Positions 1 through 11,225 of a stretch of 64,000 nt of DNA are shown in pieces. Origin of the DNA: Catonia carolina. Its lineage: Eukaryota > Arthropoda > Insecta > Hemiptera > Achilidae. How positions within the stretch are numbered: position 1 is the stretch's first letter; every line of letters starts with the position of its first letter. A program made the translations under genes and the position numbers. The notes beneath the pieces are model-generated. The model saw only the letters and a program-made list of their open reading frames with translations. It was not told the DNA's origin and ran no database searches. The stretch covers positions 69,182,501-69,246,500 of the forward strand of contig JAQMRL010000006.1 of NCBI GenBank assembly GCA_035578175.1. The letters are read 5' to 3'.

Positions 1-390
1 CTTTTCCCGTAAATTTAGATTTTTAACTCTTAGGTACATTTTCTCAGAAACCGTTTAATCTACCAAGCTGAAATTTTTACCAGTAAAGAATCATGTTCAT
101 GCGCATTCACCGACATTGGTTTTACTTTCTCAGGTGCTCAAAAAGTTAGCGATTTGTGTAAAAAACGTAGAAAAAAATTGTAAAAATTTTATGTTATTCG
201 TTATTCTTTTAAAAACTTTATGGTCCAACAGATTAAAATTTAAAAAAATGTCAGTAGCTAGAACCACCCTACAACTATAAGTGTGTTAAGTTTCATTTTT
301 CTATCTTTCACCAATCCTATAAAAAATGTACTTAAAAATAGCAAATTTAACATTGGTGGGGTACGAAGTACAGTCTCCCCTTAAAACTGA
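1..390 (+). repeat. Dispersed repeat family G, copy 1
   Basis: About 380 bp that aligns by eye along its length with 40263-40640. Shared blocks include AATTTAGATTTT near the start, TTTTATGTTATTCG in the middle and TAGCAAATTTAACATTGG near the end, and both copies finish at TCTCCCCTTAAA. No open frame and no terminal repeats are visible. The family is unassigned. The left edge may lie outside the window. Confidence 0.6.
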
Positions 391-607
391 TGTGTTAACA
401 TCAAAACTGAAGGTTTGAATTGAAACTGAAACTGAAAACTGGCTTAATGGGAAAACCATCGCGCAAGTGGCTCGATTGTTAGTTGCCCGTAATCAGTTCA
501 AACAGCCGTGTGTTCAGAAGCTTCAGTTCATTTTGCATTTCTGTCATAACCTTGTCCCTTCTAAAAAAACAAGGCAATCTCTAGAGAGATGATTCTTTAG
601 CTAAAAA

Positions 608-840
608 TAAGAAAAAGTTCATATTAATGTAGGTCCGGAAATGCTTCGTTAGCGAGTTATGCCTGGCGAAAGATTTCGCCATGATTCCGGGGCTAAGAGT
701 GAAATAAAGTCATACTGAAATTCTGAGAAGATAAATTAAGGGGAAGTTTTAAAGGTTTTTAACCTGGGAAACTTAAAAATGAGTCCCAGAACTGTATCGC
801 TATTATTTTTTTTTGAAAACTACAAGAAAACATTAAAAAG
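608..840. repeat. Partial relative of the foldback element at 38267-39102
   Basis: Contains the blocks GGTCCGGAAATGCTTCGTT, GCGAAAGATTTCGCC, CTGAAATTCTG, AGATTAAGGGG-like sequence and GTCCCAGAACTGTA, in the same order as one arm of the 38.3-39.1 kb foldback element. Only one arm is present, so this is a decayed single-arm relic. Confidence 0.6.
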
Positions 841-1030
841 TAGGGTTAGAAAATATACTTTTTTAAGTTAAGAACTACGTTAAATTGCGAATAAACACAC
901 AAAACGTTTTAATCAAAATTGTAGAGAATTTTATATAAATTCTTTATATAAATAAATGTAAAAAAATATATAAATAACGTCTATGAAAATTTAACTCATT
1001 CGGGAAGTTTAACTTTAACAATAAACAAAA

Positions 1031-1420
1031 TTGCCCATAACGGGCAGGTGGAGTGTTAAATTAATTGCACTCGATCTGTTGGTTTTTAGGGCTACAAAAA
1101 ATAGTTCTATTTCTTATCACATAGCCAGCCATATGACTGAACTATTCAAGAACAGAAGAGGTAAAGGTGTAAAAGACACTAGTCAGAGTAATCTCCTCTG
1201 AGAGTGATGAATTTTATTATACATCCAGACCCTCTGGTGAATGAAGTAAGGTGTAATTTGCAGGGTGGAAAGTGGGTGCTTTTCGGAGGGCCTGGCATGC
1301 TGATAAGCATACACTTTCAACTCAGTGAAGAAGGCAATAGTATACCACCTCACTCCTCGTTTTTACTTAGTAAAACCTCTACAGGTTCAAACCAGCCTTT
1401 CGGCTGTTGACCTAACAACA
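1031..1420 (+). repeat. Family B SINE-like retroposon (B1), complete with 13-bp target duplication
   Basis: The best-delimited copy of the commonest short repeat in the window (about 390 bp). It is flanked by the direct repeat ACAATAAACAAAA at 1018-1030 and 1421-1433. It starts with a GC hairpin (GCCC-ATAAC-GGGC) and ends in CAGCCTTTCGGCTG followed by an (AAC)n tail. The long target duplication and short tandem tail fit LINE-driven retroposition. A B-box-like GGTTCAAACC lies near the 3' end rather than the 5' end, so a tRNA origin is not clear. The region codes for 60-80 residues in several copies, which I treat as incidental. Confidence 0.75.
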
Positions 1421-1436
1421 ACAATAAACAAAAAAA

Positions 1437-2210
1437 TCTGGTGTGAAACACTCACACAACTTTCTCTTGCCAATGCAAATAATTAACAATAAACCTAACA
1501 TTATTAATAAAATATTAGAAATAAACAAAAAACTAACCTCAAAAACATAACCTTATTTTAATCATGAGTGAATGACGCAAAATGAAAATCAACGTCAGTT
1601 TGGCTTAAAAATACGGAAAATCACTCTTTCACACTGAACTGCTCTCTGTAGAGAACAATACTCTAAATAAAAGTTGTAGATCTCTTAATTTTCTATAAAT
1701 TTGATTATAAACACTTTTGTCATAAAATGAATACTAAGGCCGAAATCTTAAAAAATCGATTTTTCACACGTTTTCGTGAGAAAAAATAGAAAATTGCTAA
1801 TTACCGCTAAACTAAGCGTTATGCAAAAAAATGTTCGAAATAAAAGTTGTAGGATTTTTAATTCTCTAAATTTTTTATTATATAAATTTTTGCGCTATAA
1901 TACATATTAAAGCCGTAATCTTGAAAAAACACTTTTATTACGTAAAAACACCTTCACCAAGAATTTCAGTAAACATGGCGCCTACCCTATCTTGTAGAGA
2001 ATAAAAAAATTGAGTAAATGAGGTGATTTTTAAAAAAAATCGTAGGACCAGTTTTTGAGAAAATTGCAAAAAAGTGAAAAAGTATACGAATAAACTACTA
2101 CTTCCGGTTGACCGATTTTGATGAAAATGTTCGTGTCGGGTCCGGTAGTGGTATGTAACTTAAGTTTCAAGTTTCAAGTTCGTACGATGTTCCGTTCTTG
2201 AGATATTCTG

Positions 2211-2275
<65 letters not shown>

Positions 2276-2406
2276 CAATCGCTAAAAACATGTTTTTTGG
2301 GTTCAGGGGATCTGAAAACGTATAGATCCGGTGAAAACTCGATTTCTTAAAATCGACATGAAAACAATACTTTCCTACCTATATATTCATATAGGCAAGA
2401 GAAAGT
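1437..2406 (+). mobile_element. Family A ~1 kb non-autonomous element (A1), with (CA)n tract
   Basis: Starts TCTGGTGTGAAACACTCACAC and ends GGCAAGAGAAAGT. The subterminal ACTTTCTCTTGCC near the start is the inverted complement of the end. It sits between A-runs, as all complete copies do. A (CA)n tract lies about 190 bp from the 3' end, followed by CAGACCAATCGCTAAAAAC. No coding frame is present. The boundaries rest on the empty site described for the copy at 30556-31532. Confidence 0.8.
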
Positions 2407-3030
2407 AAAAAAACTGGATCGGAAAAAATTAATGACAAAAATTTTAAATCCAGTTTTTTAGCTGTAGAATCACCACCCTAGAGATTGCCATTCAATTTAG
2501 AATCACCCGGTATACACAGATAAGACTTGCGAAAAATGAAATTAGTGAAACAAATAAAAGACAAACCTGTTTTGTAACCAACAAATCTAACTTATATTTA
2601 ACTTATTTATCCACAGTTATTCTAATAGAACAAAGACATTATTGTATCACCATAATAAATTTGATTAAATAACCAATTTAAAAACGAATTGTAAACAACA
2701 ATTCGTTTATAGTTACCATGAAATTTTACGGAATTATAAATCAGTAGGAACATATTTCATACAAAATTCTATTACTAATAGCTATTGTAAATTCTGTCAA
2801 AATAAAGACATTATTGTCCTCTAAAATTTATATTATGTTACAAAAGTATGACATAACATTAGTTGCGTACGTGAAATTTCTTTTACCAAAACAGATTTGA
2901 CATCTCTATCAAATGACTTTAAACGTATTCAAGATTTTCAAAATATAGGAAATTAGAAATGACACATTATACAATGATAAAAATATTTTAAGTAAATGGT
3001 AACGACTGAAGTAGTTCGAATATTTTAATG
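2407..3030. other. AT-rich spacer
   Basis: No gene seen. Near 2490-2512 there is AGAATCACCCGGTATA, which resembles the outer end of a mariner-type inverted repeat (compare 29721), but no partner end is visible. Confidence 0.4.
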
Positions 3031-3934
3031 GAGTAAAACACTCACACGACTTTCTCTTATCAATGAAAAATATAACCTACGTTTAATCATGAGTAGGCTA
3101 AGCAATGTAAAATCTAAAGCATAACCGAATTTTAATCATGATCGAATGACGAAAAATGAAATTCAAGCTCTGTAGTAGTACTTAAAAATACGGAAAATCA
3201 GTAATTGACGCTGAAATAGGGTCTGTAGAAAAAATGCTTGAAATAAAATTTATAAGTTTTTAATTTCCTTGAACTTGAATGTGTATACTTTAACGTTAAA
3301 TTCATACTGAGGCCAAAATCTTTAAAAAATCACATTTTCATCGAATTTTATGAAAAATAATTTACTATATTACTAATTTACGCTAAACTAAGCGTTGTAG
3401 AAAAACATTTTATGAAAGTTGTAGGTATTTTAATTTTCTATAACTTTAATTACAACATATGATTTTCCCCTAAAATGTATATTAAGGCCTCAATCTTTTA
3501 AAAAACACTTTTTTACCACGAAAGCACAGCCCACAAAAATTTCAGTAGATATGATACTTACCCTATCTTGCAGAGCACAAAAATGTAATTAATGAGGCGA
3601 ACTTTTAAAAATAGCAGTTTTTAAAAAATTTAACAAAAAAGTGAAAAATTGCACGAATAATTCTACTTCCGATTGACCGATTTTGGTGAAAATGTTCGAG
3701 GCGGATCCCTCAGTGATACCTAACTTAAGTTCCAAGTTTCAACTTCGTACGTTATTCTATTCTTGAGATATTTTGTTCACACATAGACAAACACACACAC
3801 ACCAATCGTTAAAAACATTTTTTGGGAGTTCAGGGGACTTGAAAACTTATATTTTTGGTTAAACTTGATTTTGAAAAATTTACATGAAAACAATAGACTA
3901 TCTTACTATATATTCATATTAGATAAGAGGAAGT
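3031..3934 (+). mobile_element. Family A element (A2), diverged
   Basis: Follows the family A order: hairpin start with CACTCACACGACTTTCTCTT, then GGAAAATCA, then ACTTCCGATTGACCGATTTTG, a short CA tract, and the end TATATTCATATTAGATAAGAGGAAGT in altered form. It is more diverged than the other full copies and its start has lost CTGGTG. Confidence 0.65.
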
Positions 3935-4104
3935 AAAAATTAAATTAAAAATATAATTTTAAAAAAATTTTGTTTATTGTAAAACAAAAAAAACCTTTTT
4001 CTTGTTTATATTGTAAAAACTGTACAATACTTCTACTGTACGACAATAGGATTGCCCTACGATCTTAATTCTTAAATTCCTCTTCCTCAATCACAGAAAG
4101 TAAG

Positions 4105-4460
4105 CTGTCTGGGTTTACACATGGATAGGCGACTTAACTTGGAACGCTCGCGTACTTAACGGAAAACTCTGGACAACAGATGAAAACGATTTTACTCTTT
4201 ACTTCCTAAACTTTTACTTTCTAAATTACCACTGCATCATAAAATTATTCTTTATAAAGCTTATCTCCGGTTTGACTGGATGTATGCCTGTCAATTCAAT
4301 AGAACTGCTAACACATCCTTAATTTCAACAATCCAACAATTTCAGTCAAAGTTACTATGAAAAATTAAAAATTCTCCCTTTTACCTCACTAATGACCTCA
4401 AAACCCCGTTTTTTGTCATCACTCAACTGGTTTGGTGCAGTTTTTCAAGCTGTTCTGACT
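4105..4460 (+). pseudogene. Jockey-type LINE reverse transcriptase relic (C-terminal part)
   Basis: Conceptual translation with frameshifts gives LGLHMDRRL-like sequence, then KIILYKAYLRFDWMYACQFN and a block ending QQFQSKLL, followed by an in-frame stop. This is the order seen after the catalytic region in Jockey-clade LINEs (GLHLD, KLLLYK, PIWTYG, LQRFQSK). Frames are broken and no catalytic motif remains. The same region of a better-preserved Jockey copy lies at 8198-9162 on the other strand. Confidence 0.6.
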
Positions 4461-4543
4461 TACGCAAGTCGTTTCATATCTTTAAATATTCTAACTTTTG
4501 CCTCCCCCTACAGGCCTTAAAAAGCGCTAAGAAGACAAAATAC

Positions 4544-5200
4544 ATGGTCATTACTAAACGATACAATCCAGAGGAACAACTTTTTGCTGGGCAAGACGGA
4601 ATCGAACAAGTGGAAGCTTATAACTATCTGGGAACCCGAGTCAACTGCAGTGCAAGCCACCTGCCAGAAATAAAGATCAAAATTGAAAAAGCCAGGGCAG
4701 CATTCCTAAAAATGAGACCTCATCTATCGGCCCGCGACCTGAGCCTCGAAACCAGGACCCGCCTCTTGAAGTGCTACGTCTTTCCCATCCTCTTGCATAG
4801 GGTAGAGGCGTGGACACTCACCAAAGAATGTGAGACCCGACTACAAGCGTTTGAAATATGGACCTACCGGAGAATACTTCGAATACCGTGGACGGACAGG
4901 GTCACAAATGTGGAGGTCCTCAGAAGAATGGGGAAAGAGCTGGAAATCCTGCAGAGCATAAAAATAAGGAAACTGACATACCTTGGACACATCATGAGGG
5001 GTCCTAAATACGAGATTCTGCATCTCATAATTCAAGGGAAACTCGTTGGTAAACGCTCGGTGGGACGTAGACGAATATTCTGGTTAAGAAACCTGAGAAA
5101 AGTGTTTAACTGCTCGTCGCATGAACTTTTCAGAGCAGCAGTGGACAAGGTACGACTGACCATGATGATAACCAACCTTCGTAATGGAAAAGGCACCTGA
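4544..5200 (+). pseudogene. LINE reverse transcriptase C-terminal fragment
   Basis: A 218-codon open frame covering only the part downstream of the catalytic domain. Early residues give YNYLGTRVN, then RTRLLKCYVFPILLHRVEAW, LQAFEIWTYRRILRIPWTDR, NVEVLRR and LTYLGHIMRG, ending in a basic GRRRIFWLRNLRK block. This succession (YLG, LL-Y, W-RR-L-I-W, YLGH-MR) is typical of LINE ORF2 carboxyl ends of the RTE/CR1-like kind; the clade is my inference. The catalytic FADD box is absent upstream, so it is 5' truncated and not functional. The first ATG simply follows the truncation. The 3' end reads into a (GAA)n-like run after 5199. A related 3' end lies at 24030-24225. Confidence 0.75.
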
Positions 5201-5204
5201 AGAA

Positions 5205-5400
5205 GAAGAAGACAGGCCTCTCCCTCAATATTACCCTCCATTGTTGACAGAACAATACGTGGATGTCTCAACATATGCTTCACTAGCCTATCACTTCTTC
5301 TGGTAAGATGATCCCATATACATCTTCTTTCATCCACTCATCTAACATTCTCTAAATTACTTATTTTGTCCACCCATCTAATTTTAACATTTTCGTACAG
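5205..5400 (-). pseudogene. LINE ORF2 C-terminal relic, reverse orientation
   Basis: Minus-strand frames give IRWVDKISNLE, then DERRCIWDHLTRRSDRLVKH and HPRIVLSTMEGNIEGE. They match the translation at 62780-63061 (WVDEISNLEVLGRVDEK, RRRDRLVGH, SIMEGNIEGV) block for block. The two share a frame break after the NLE block. It abuts the oppositely oriented LINE fragment at 4544-5200, so two LINE 3' ends meet tail to tail here. Confidence 0.65.
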
Positions 5401-5722
5401 CACCATATACAAAAAACTTTTATCCTCTTCCTTTTTACAGCCTCTCCAACCCACGTTTTGGTCCCGTATTATACGAGAGAAAAATCCCGTGTGTAAATGA
5501 ATTTCATAAAATTTACAAAAGATTCTTTCAGAAATTACTTCATCATAGCAACGCAGTCTACACCTACCAAATCTTCCCGTAAATTCCCTCAGACGTCTAC
5601 ATTGATGATAGTGTAGGGACATCATTAATTTTGTATAATTAAACTACTACTTCCGGTTAACCGAATTTGATGAAAATTTTGTTACTAATAATTAAACATA
5701 GGTTATATTTTTCATACACTGC

Positions 5723-6416
5723 ACCCTCAATGTTCGAGATTAATTGGGCCCATGAAAACCATCTTGAAAATCGAAATCATGAACATCGAGATCCATTTTC
5801 AGTGTAAAATTTCTAATCGGTTCCATGTGAGTGGAAAATGCGTGGTTTTTAAAGAGATAAACAAGGCGTTTCGGCTTATTTTCAATAAAAAAAACTGTGT
5901 TGTAGAAAAATTTAGTTTAAAAAAAAAAAATATTATTAACTATCTTGATTCAAATGTAAAATGTTCTTTGCAATCGAAAAATATTCCCCTATTATATTTT
6001 GTTGTTATTTGTGAATTTTATAAAACATTCAAAGTTGTTTCTTTATGTACATTTTATTCCTTCTAGGCTGCAAATTGTGTCCTTGATGTTGATGGTGAAA
6101 CCTTGATGAGTGGTAATGATGTTATTTCTTTTCGGCTTAAAAAAATTCAAAATCGTTGTTTGTTTTGCTTTGGTTTGAAGTTGTTTAAGTTTTAGTTTGT
6201 AAGGATGTCTCGTCACCCACATTTCTCATTACTTTTCCAAATTACCGGCAAAGTGTGTTTTGGTACGTTTTTTAAAGCTGTTGGATTTCTTGTTCAAGAT
6301 CCCAGTACAAATCACGAACACCGAGTGTTAATCTCGAAAATTGAATTTTTTGTGTACAAATACAAAATCTCGAACGGTCGAAACCTCGAACATAGGAGTC
6401 CACGAACATCGAGGGT
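5723..6416. mobile_element. Candidate TIR element inserted in a family-A end
   Basis: The left end reads ACCCTCAATGTTCG and the right end is its near inverse, CGAACATCGAGGGT. The flanks look like one family-A end split in two: 5632-5715 has ACTTCCGGTTAACCGA and AAACATAGGTTATAT, and 6424-6470 has TGTTGGCAAGAGTAAGTCG and a TTTCTCACCAGA-like end. Inside is a 104-codon Lys/Phe-rich open frame (5752-6066) that I do not recognise and do not trust as a gene in AT-rich DNA. A pogo-like origin is possible from the end sequence but not shown. Confidence 0.45.
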
Positions 6417-6544
6417 CGAGTGTAATTTATGTTGGCAAGAGTAAGTCGAGTGTTTCTCACCAGAGTTTTTTTATTAATGTGATTTTCTTCGTATGATCCG
6501 AAAATTACGAAATCCAAACAGGTTTTGATCTCAATTAGTTTGGA

Positions 6545-6890
6545 TTAACGCGGTTGTAGTAACACTACAGTAAAATGTATTTCTGTTTCTTATCACATGG
6601 TCATCCAATTATATGACTAAATCATTCAAGAATAGTAGAGATAGAGGTGCAAAAGACACTAGTCACAGTTATCTTCTCTCAGAGAATTCAATTTCATTAT
6701 TATTATTATTATTATACAGGTAGACCCTGTGGTGAATGAAATGAAGGTATCATTTGCAGGGTGGAAAGTAAATGCTTTTCAGAGGGCCTGGCATGCTGAT
6801 AAGCATACTTTTCTACTCAGTGAGGAAGGCAATTGTAAACCAACTCATTCCTCGTTTTACTTAGTAAAAACTCTAGAGGTTTAGGTTGTT
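6545..6890 (+). repeat. Family B copy (B2)
   Basis: Carries TTTCTTATCACATGGTCA, AGAGGTGCAAAAGACACTAGT, the TGGTGAATGAA block and GGCATGCTGATAAGCATAC, ending at CTAGAGGTTTAGG. The 5' hairpin and 3' AAC tail are lost. An (ATT)n run sits at about 6699-6716. Confidence 0.7.
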
Positions 6891-6914
6891 CAATATTTTA
6901 TTGATTACTAGTTC

Positions 6915-7262
6915 CAGTAGTTAGTTCCAGGGCTACGAAAAATACTTCTGTTTCTTATAACATGGTCAGCCAATTATATGACTGAATCATTTAAGAACAG
7001 AAGAGGTAAAGGTGTAATACACACTAGTCACAGTTATCTCCTCTGATAGTAATGAATTTTTTATACAGCAAACCGTATGGTGAATGAAGTGAAGGTGTCA
7101 TTTGGAAAGAAGGTGTTTTTCAGAGGGCCTGACATGCTGGTAAGCATAGTTTTCTACTCATTGAGTAAGGCAATGATAAACTACCTCACTCCTCGTTTTA
7201 CTTAGTAAAGCCTCTAGAGGTTTAAACCACCCTTTTGTTTGTTCACCTAAACAACAACAGTG
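6915..7262 (+). repeat. Family B copy (B3)
   Basis: A second copy immediately downstream in the same orientation, from TTCCAGGGCTAC to CACCTAAACAACAACAG, with small deletions in the middle. Its AAC tail is preserved. Confidence 0.7.
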
Positions 7263-7997
7263 TAAACGTATTTTTAATCATTTAGAAATTTTAATTGCAA
7301 ACTTTTTAATTTTTTTTTGTCAGTCTAAAACGTTCAGTGAATACGTGTGCAACGAATTTTATAAAGGTATTTTCAATCTTTGTTTAAACATGAATTTTTC
7401 TTTTAAAAACCAAACAATAATAATATTTATAATAATGTTGTGGACCACACAGAGAACGTAGCTTTGTTTATTGAACCTAATTGTCTTATTTTTATGTAAG
7501 GAACATGCACCCGAATTTTTTTGTGAATTTTAGAGACAGCCAGTATGTGCAGATTATGATATAATGATGTAACATTATACGTGAACATGAGATTTCTATT
7601 ATCGAAACAGTTTCACGCCTTATTAAACGCATATTCATCGATTTATTCGCGTATTATAAAAAACTAAGTTACTGTGATAAAAAGGAAAATATAGTACAAT
7701 AGTTACATCATTTTAAAGAGAGTCTACCTACATGAGACCTTCATGCATTGTTATTATTACTTTTATATTACATACTCAATGAAACACATGCAAGTTCCGA
7801 TTAAGTCATAATAGTGTAATCTTTTTAACGTTAAGAGATAGGGAAATAAAGAAAAAATAAAATAGATTGTCATTTTATTTCTTTTTTCATGTCTTTTTTA
7901 TAATTTTATTATTATTTTTTTAATAGAAACTACTTAAAAATACTTTCTTGTAAGTTACGCAACGAGGCGACAAAATATTAAGCATTTACTGTGATTT
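7263..7997. other. AT-rich spacer, no gene seen
   Basis: No frame over 60 codons, no recognised repeat and no tRNA-like box. Composition is strongly AT. Confidence 0.5.
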
Positions 7998-9840
7998 ATT
8001 CGAATGAATTGGTTGACCAAAAGAGATAGAGTAGAGATTTGGGGTAGATTTATCAGTCATCTGATTTTTTTCACAGTTAGCATACGTTATTTATCTAATT
8101 TTTAATTTTTTTTTTATTTAGAGTCGTTTAAAAAAGTAGAAATATGTTTTTTGGCGGTTCAGGGGGCCTGAAAACAAAAAAAAGAGGAAGTAATATCAGC
8201 TTGTTTTGTCTTTAATTTTTATTACGGTACTGTACATTGAGCTGCACAACTTCCGTATTTGATTTTTAAAATGGTGGTGGGGATTTTCAATTTTAGGAGA
8301 AGAGGTACCCGCTGATACATTCTCCGTTCAAAACTTCGGGTATTGTCCGTTATTCAGACCAAGAGGTCTCTACTCCATTTTCGCTTTAAACGACGTATTG
8401 TTGGAAAGTTCCTTGTAGCTAGATCATGGGCTTGTATGGTCATCTAATCTTTTGTGAAATGTACTATACGAGGACGCGGTTTGCTCCTTTACTGTCGGAA
8501 TTTAGAAATCGTCGTGGAGGGTTTTATTGCTTACATAAAAAGGAGCACCAAAAGCAAGTTTTAAGAATTTTGATTGAAAGGCTTGGATCGACTTTAAATT
8601 ACTCTCTGCCACTATTCCAAAGAGCTGGACACCATAATTCCAGATTGGTCTTAATAGGGATTTGTATATTAAAATCTTGGAGCGGAGGTTCAATTTTGAT
8701 TGAGGCTTAATTAAGCAGAAGAGTAACTTCTGGTGGCGGTTAAGTTCTAAACGTTTCGTACGCAGATCATGTTTCCAAGTTAGTCGCTTGTCAAACCATG
8801 AGCTAATATATCGCACCACCCTGGCCTGTGGGGTATGAATTTTATTCAGCATCACAGCGAACAAGTTTGACGTCGTAAGGTAAACGTAACCTGTGTTGAT
8901 TTAACTGGGTTCACCTTAATAGGCCATCGGGTAAGCCAGTCCTGTATTAATAAAAGATGTCGCTGCGCCAACCTGGAAGCCTCATTCGCGCTTTTATCCC
9001 GTACAAGAATTGCTGTGTCGTCAGCATACGTCGCGGTTACTGATGTGTCCAAGATAGGCATATCTGATGCAAATACGCTATACGGAAATGGGGATAGCAT
9101 TGCCCCTTGGGGTACTCCGGTATCAATTTTGTGCAGCTCTGAGTAAGCAGTACCGTACTGGAAAGTAATATCTGTATTTTTTTTTAAATTCGGTAAATTT
9201 TGTAAGGGGTTTGAGAATCCTTCAGATTTAACATTTTTGCCCAGTCTGTAGTATATTTACTTGTGGGACTACAACAACACGCACGCACGCACACACCGGA
9301 ATTGTTGAATAGTAATTAAAATGTTCGTTAAATCAAAAAAGAAACAAAAAAACCATCAACTAAAGATGAACGGATTGGCTGATCAATAGCTATGAAGTTA
9401 CGTTATTCCGTAATTTGTTGGTCTGAATTGGTTGACTCCAAAAGAGGCGGAGCAGAGATTTGGGATAGATTTATCAGTCATCTGATTGTTTTCACAGTTA
9501 GCATAAGTTATTAATCTAATTTTGTTTCTTTTTTAATTTAAGGTCGTTTATTAAAAGTAGAAATATGTTTTTTGGGGTTCAGGAGGCCAGAAAAGAAAAG
9601 AAAACGAAATTCGGTAACTTTTGTAAGGGGTTTAAGAATTCTTCAGATTTAAAATTTTAGCCCAGTCTGGAGTAAGCCTAGCTTTAATAGTGAGACTACA
9701 ACACACACGCACGCGCGCGTACATACCGGAATCGTTGAATAGTAATTAAAATGTTCGTTAAATTAAAAATGAAACAAAAAACCATCTACTGAAGAAGAAC
9801 GCAGTGAGCTGATCAATAAAAATTAAGTTATGTTATCCCG
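7998..9840. repeat. Two-unit tandem duplication (~420 bp unit), first unit split by a LINE
   Basis: Block II occurs at 7998-8175 and 9426-9600 (shared TTTATCAGTCATCTGATT, CACAGTTAGCATA, GTAGAAATATGTTTTTTGG). Block I occurs at 9173-9425 and 9604-9840 (shared TTTTGTAAGGGGTTT, TTGAATAGTAATTAAAATG, GAAACAAAAAACCATC). The order II-[LINE]-I-II-I is a direct tandem duplication with a Jockey insertion in the first unit. Block II ends with a piece like the family-A 3' section (TGTTTTTTGG, GGTTCAGG). Short ACGC/CA-rich runs lie in block I. No coding potential is seen. Confidence 0.7.
8198..9162 (-). pseudogene. 5'-truncated Jockey-clade LINE, reverse transcriptase relic with target duplication
   Basis: Reading leftward, minus-strand frames give the conserved TGVPQGAMLSP block (about 9090-9115), the catalytic box TATYADDTAILVR (about 9010-9035), a thumb-like segment with FDKRLTWKHDL, then LRSKILIYKSLLRPIWNYG and IQAFQSKFLKLAFGAPFYV. 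This is the normal Jockey order. The catalytic YADD is intact. The frame shifts near 8860 between the two halves and again after 8500, so the protein is not made. A direct repeat AAGTAATATC at 8188-8197 and 9163-9172 brackets it and is its target-site duplication. The endonuclease and ORF1 are absent through 5' truncation. Confidence 0.85.
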
Positions 9841-10070
9841 TAAGGTTAACGCCCTCTTGTTAAATTAATTACTCTAATAAATTGGTTTTTTTATTACAAT
9901 AAGACCGTAAGTCAATTAAATCGTAATATTACGGTATGTTGAATTAATGATTGTAGTTACATTTTGATTCATTGTTTCCTTTGACGGTATTTTAATATTT
10001 TTCTCTGGATGGAATACCAAAGTGAATGAAATACACTTGTGAACAGTTTTTTGGTGGTAGTTTTATTTTA
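9841..10070. other. AT-rich spacer
   Basis: No gene or recognisable repeat seen. Confidence 0.4.
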
Positions 10071-10475
10071 TCTTTACTTTCTGTTACCCTGTGTCAATAT
10101 ATAGGGAAGAAAAGTATTGTTTTTATAATTAGAAATCGAGTTTTTAACGGAAATACACGTTTTCAGGACCCTTGAACCAAAAAACATGTTTTTAACGATT
10201 GGTCTCTTTCTGTGTGAACAAAATATGACAAGAACGGAATAATTACGAAAAGTTAGATACCACTAGAGTATCCGAAACAAAATATGTGTTTTATTAACGT
10301 TACAGAAAATTAAAATGTGTACAACTTTTATTTCATGCGTTTTTCTCTACAGAGCTTAGCTTTTCTTTACTTTGCTCATAAAAATTTGTAAAAAATTGGA
10401 TTTTTTAAAGATTTTAGCCTTAGTATGCATTTTAAGACTAAAAAATATATAATTAAAGTTATAGGACATTAAAAA
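10071..10475 (-). mobile_element. Family A partial copy (A3)
   Basis: Begins with the inverted 3' end (ACTTTCTGTTACC, then ATATATAGGGAAGAAAAGTATTG) and carries TTTTCAGGACCC and ACATGTTTTTAACGATTGGTC. The remainder is shortened by internal deletions. The CA tract is reduced to a few bases. Confidence 0.7.
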
Positions 10476-10661
10476 CCACTTGGTACCACTTTAACCATTT
10501 CAGTACCAACGTCCGAAAAACAGGACAACGATATATTGTACTTAGTAACAACATCCGGTTTACCAAACGTTCTTAAGTTATGGATAAAGTGCCAACATCC
10601 GGATAACCAAACATTTACAAAAAAAAACTTTTAAACAAAAATTAATGGAATAATATGTTTT
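10476..10661. other. Short spacer
   Basis: Repeats the phrase AACATCCGG or AACGTCCG three times (about 10507, 10549 and 10593) in an otherwise plain AT-rich stretch. No gene seen. Confidence 0.35.
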
Positions 10662-10984
10662 TTTTTTACTCCTAATTTGTGTACGTTGCAATCTGTTCAA
10701 TTTAGAACAATAAGCAACCCCATGATCCAATGAGATAGGATGATGTGTATGACGTGTAAATGAGGTGTAGTCTTGTACAGACCCAGGCCGACCATTCCTG
10801 AGAGAGTATGGTTAATTAAACCCCAACCATCAAAGTACACCGGTAACCACTGTCTAGTATTCAAATCCGTATAAAAGTAACTACCTTTACTAGGATTTGA
10901 ACCAGGAACCTTCGTCTCCGAAAATCAGCTGTTAAATAGCTGATTTTGGCGACGACTTTACCTCTAGACCAACCCGGTGGGTTA
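10662..10984 (-). repeat. Family C tRNA-derived SINE (C1)
   Basis: Read on the minus strand it starts ACCCACCGGGTTGGTCTAGA, which holds a pol III A box (GGTTGGTCTAGAGG). About 60 bases later comes the B box GGTTCAAATCC, in the sequence GAAGGTTCCTGGTTCAAATC. A tRNA-like head is followed by a ~200 bp body ending near TTGCAACGTACACAAATTAG. Five copies occur in the window (see also 14565, 18520, 25931 and 29173). Confidence 0.85.
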
Positions 10985-10989
10985 ATATA

Positions 10990-11225
10990 TTTTTAAACCA
11001 CCTCCGTGGCGTATTGACTAGCGCGCTAGCCTGCAAAGCGAAAAATCCCGGATTTGATTCCCGACTAGAGTCTGGAAGTCAACAAAGTCACAAACATACC
11101 AATTAATTACATATACAATTAATTTTTAACACGTTAAAACCACCGTTAAGGTACCAAAACCGACAGTAGTTGCTAATGACCAAGCTGTCGTCGATGCGAC
11201 TAAATAAACTAAAAAAAACTATTTG
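10990..11225 (+). repeat. tRNA-derived SINE (family E)
   Basis: The head has CCGTGGCGTATTGACTAGCG (A-box-like) and GGATTTGATTCCCGAC (B box). The tail shares GTTGCTAATGACCAAG, GTCGATGCGAC and TAAATAAA with the tails of family D. This is a SINE rather than a tRNA gene: the stems do not close into a cloverleaf and a ~130 bp body follows. Confidence 0.65.
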
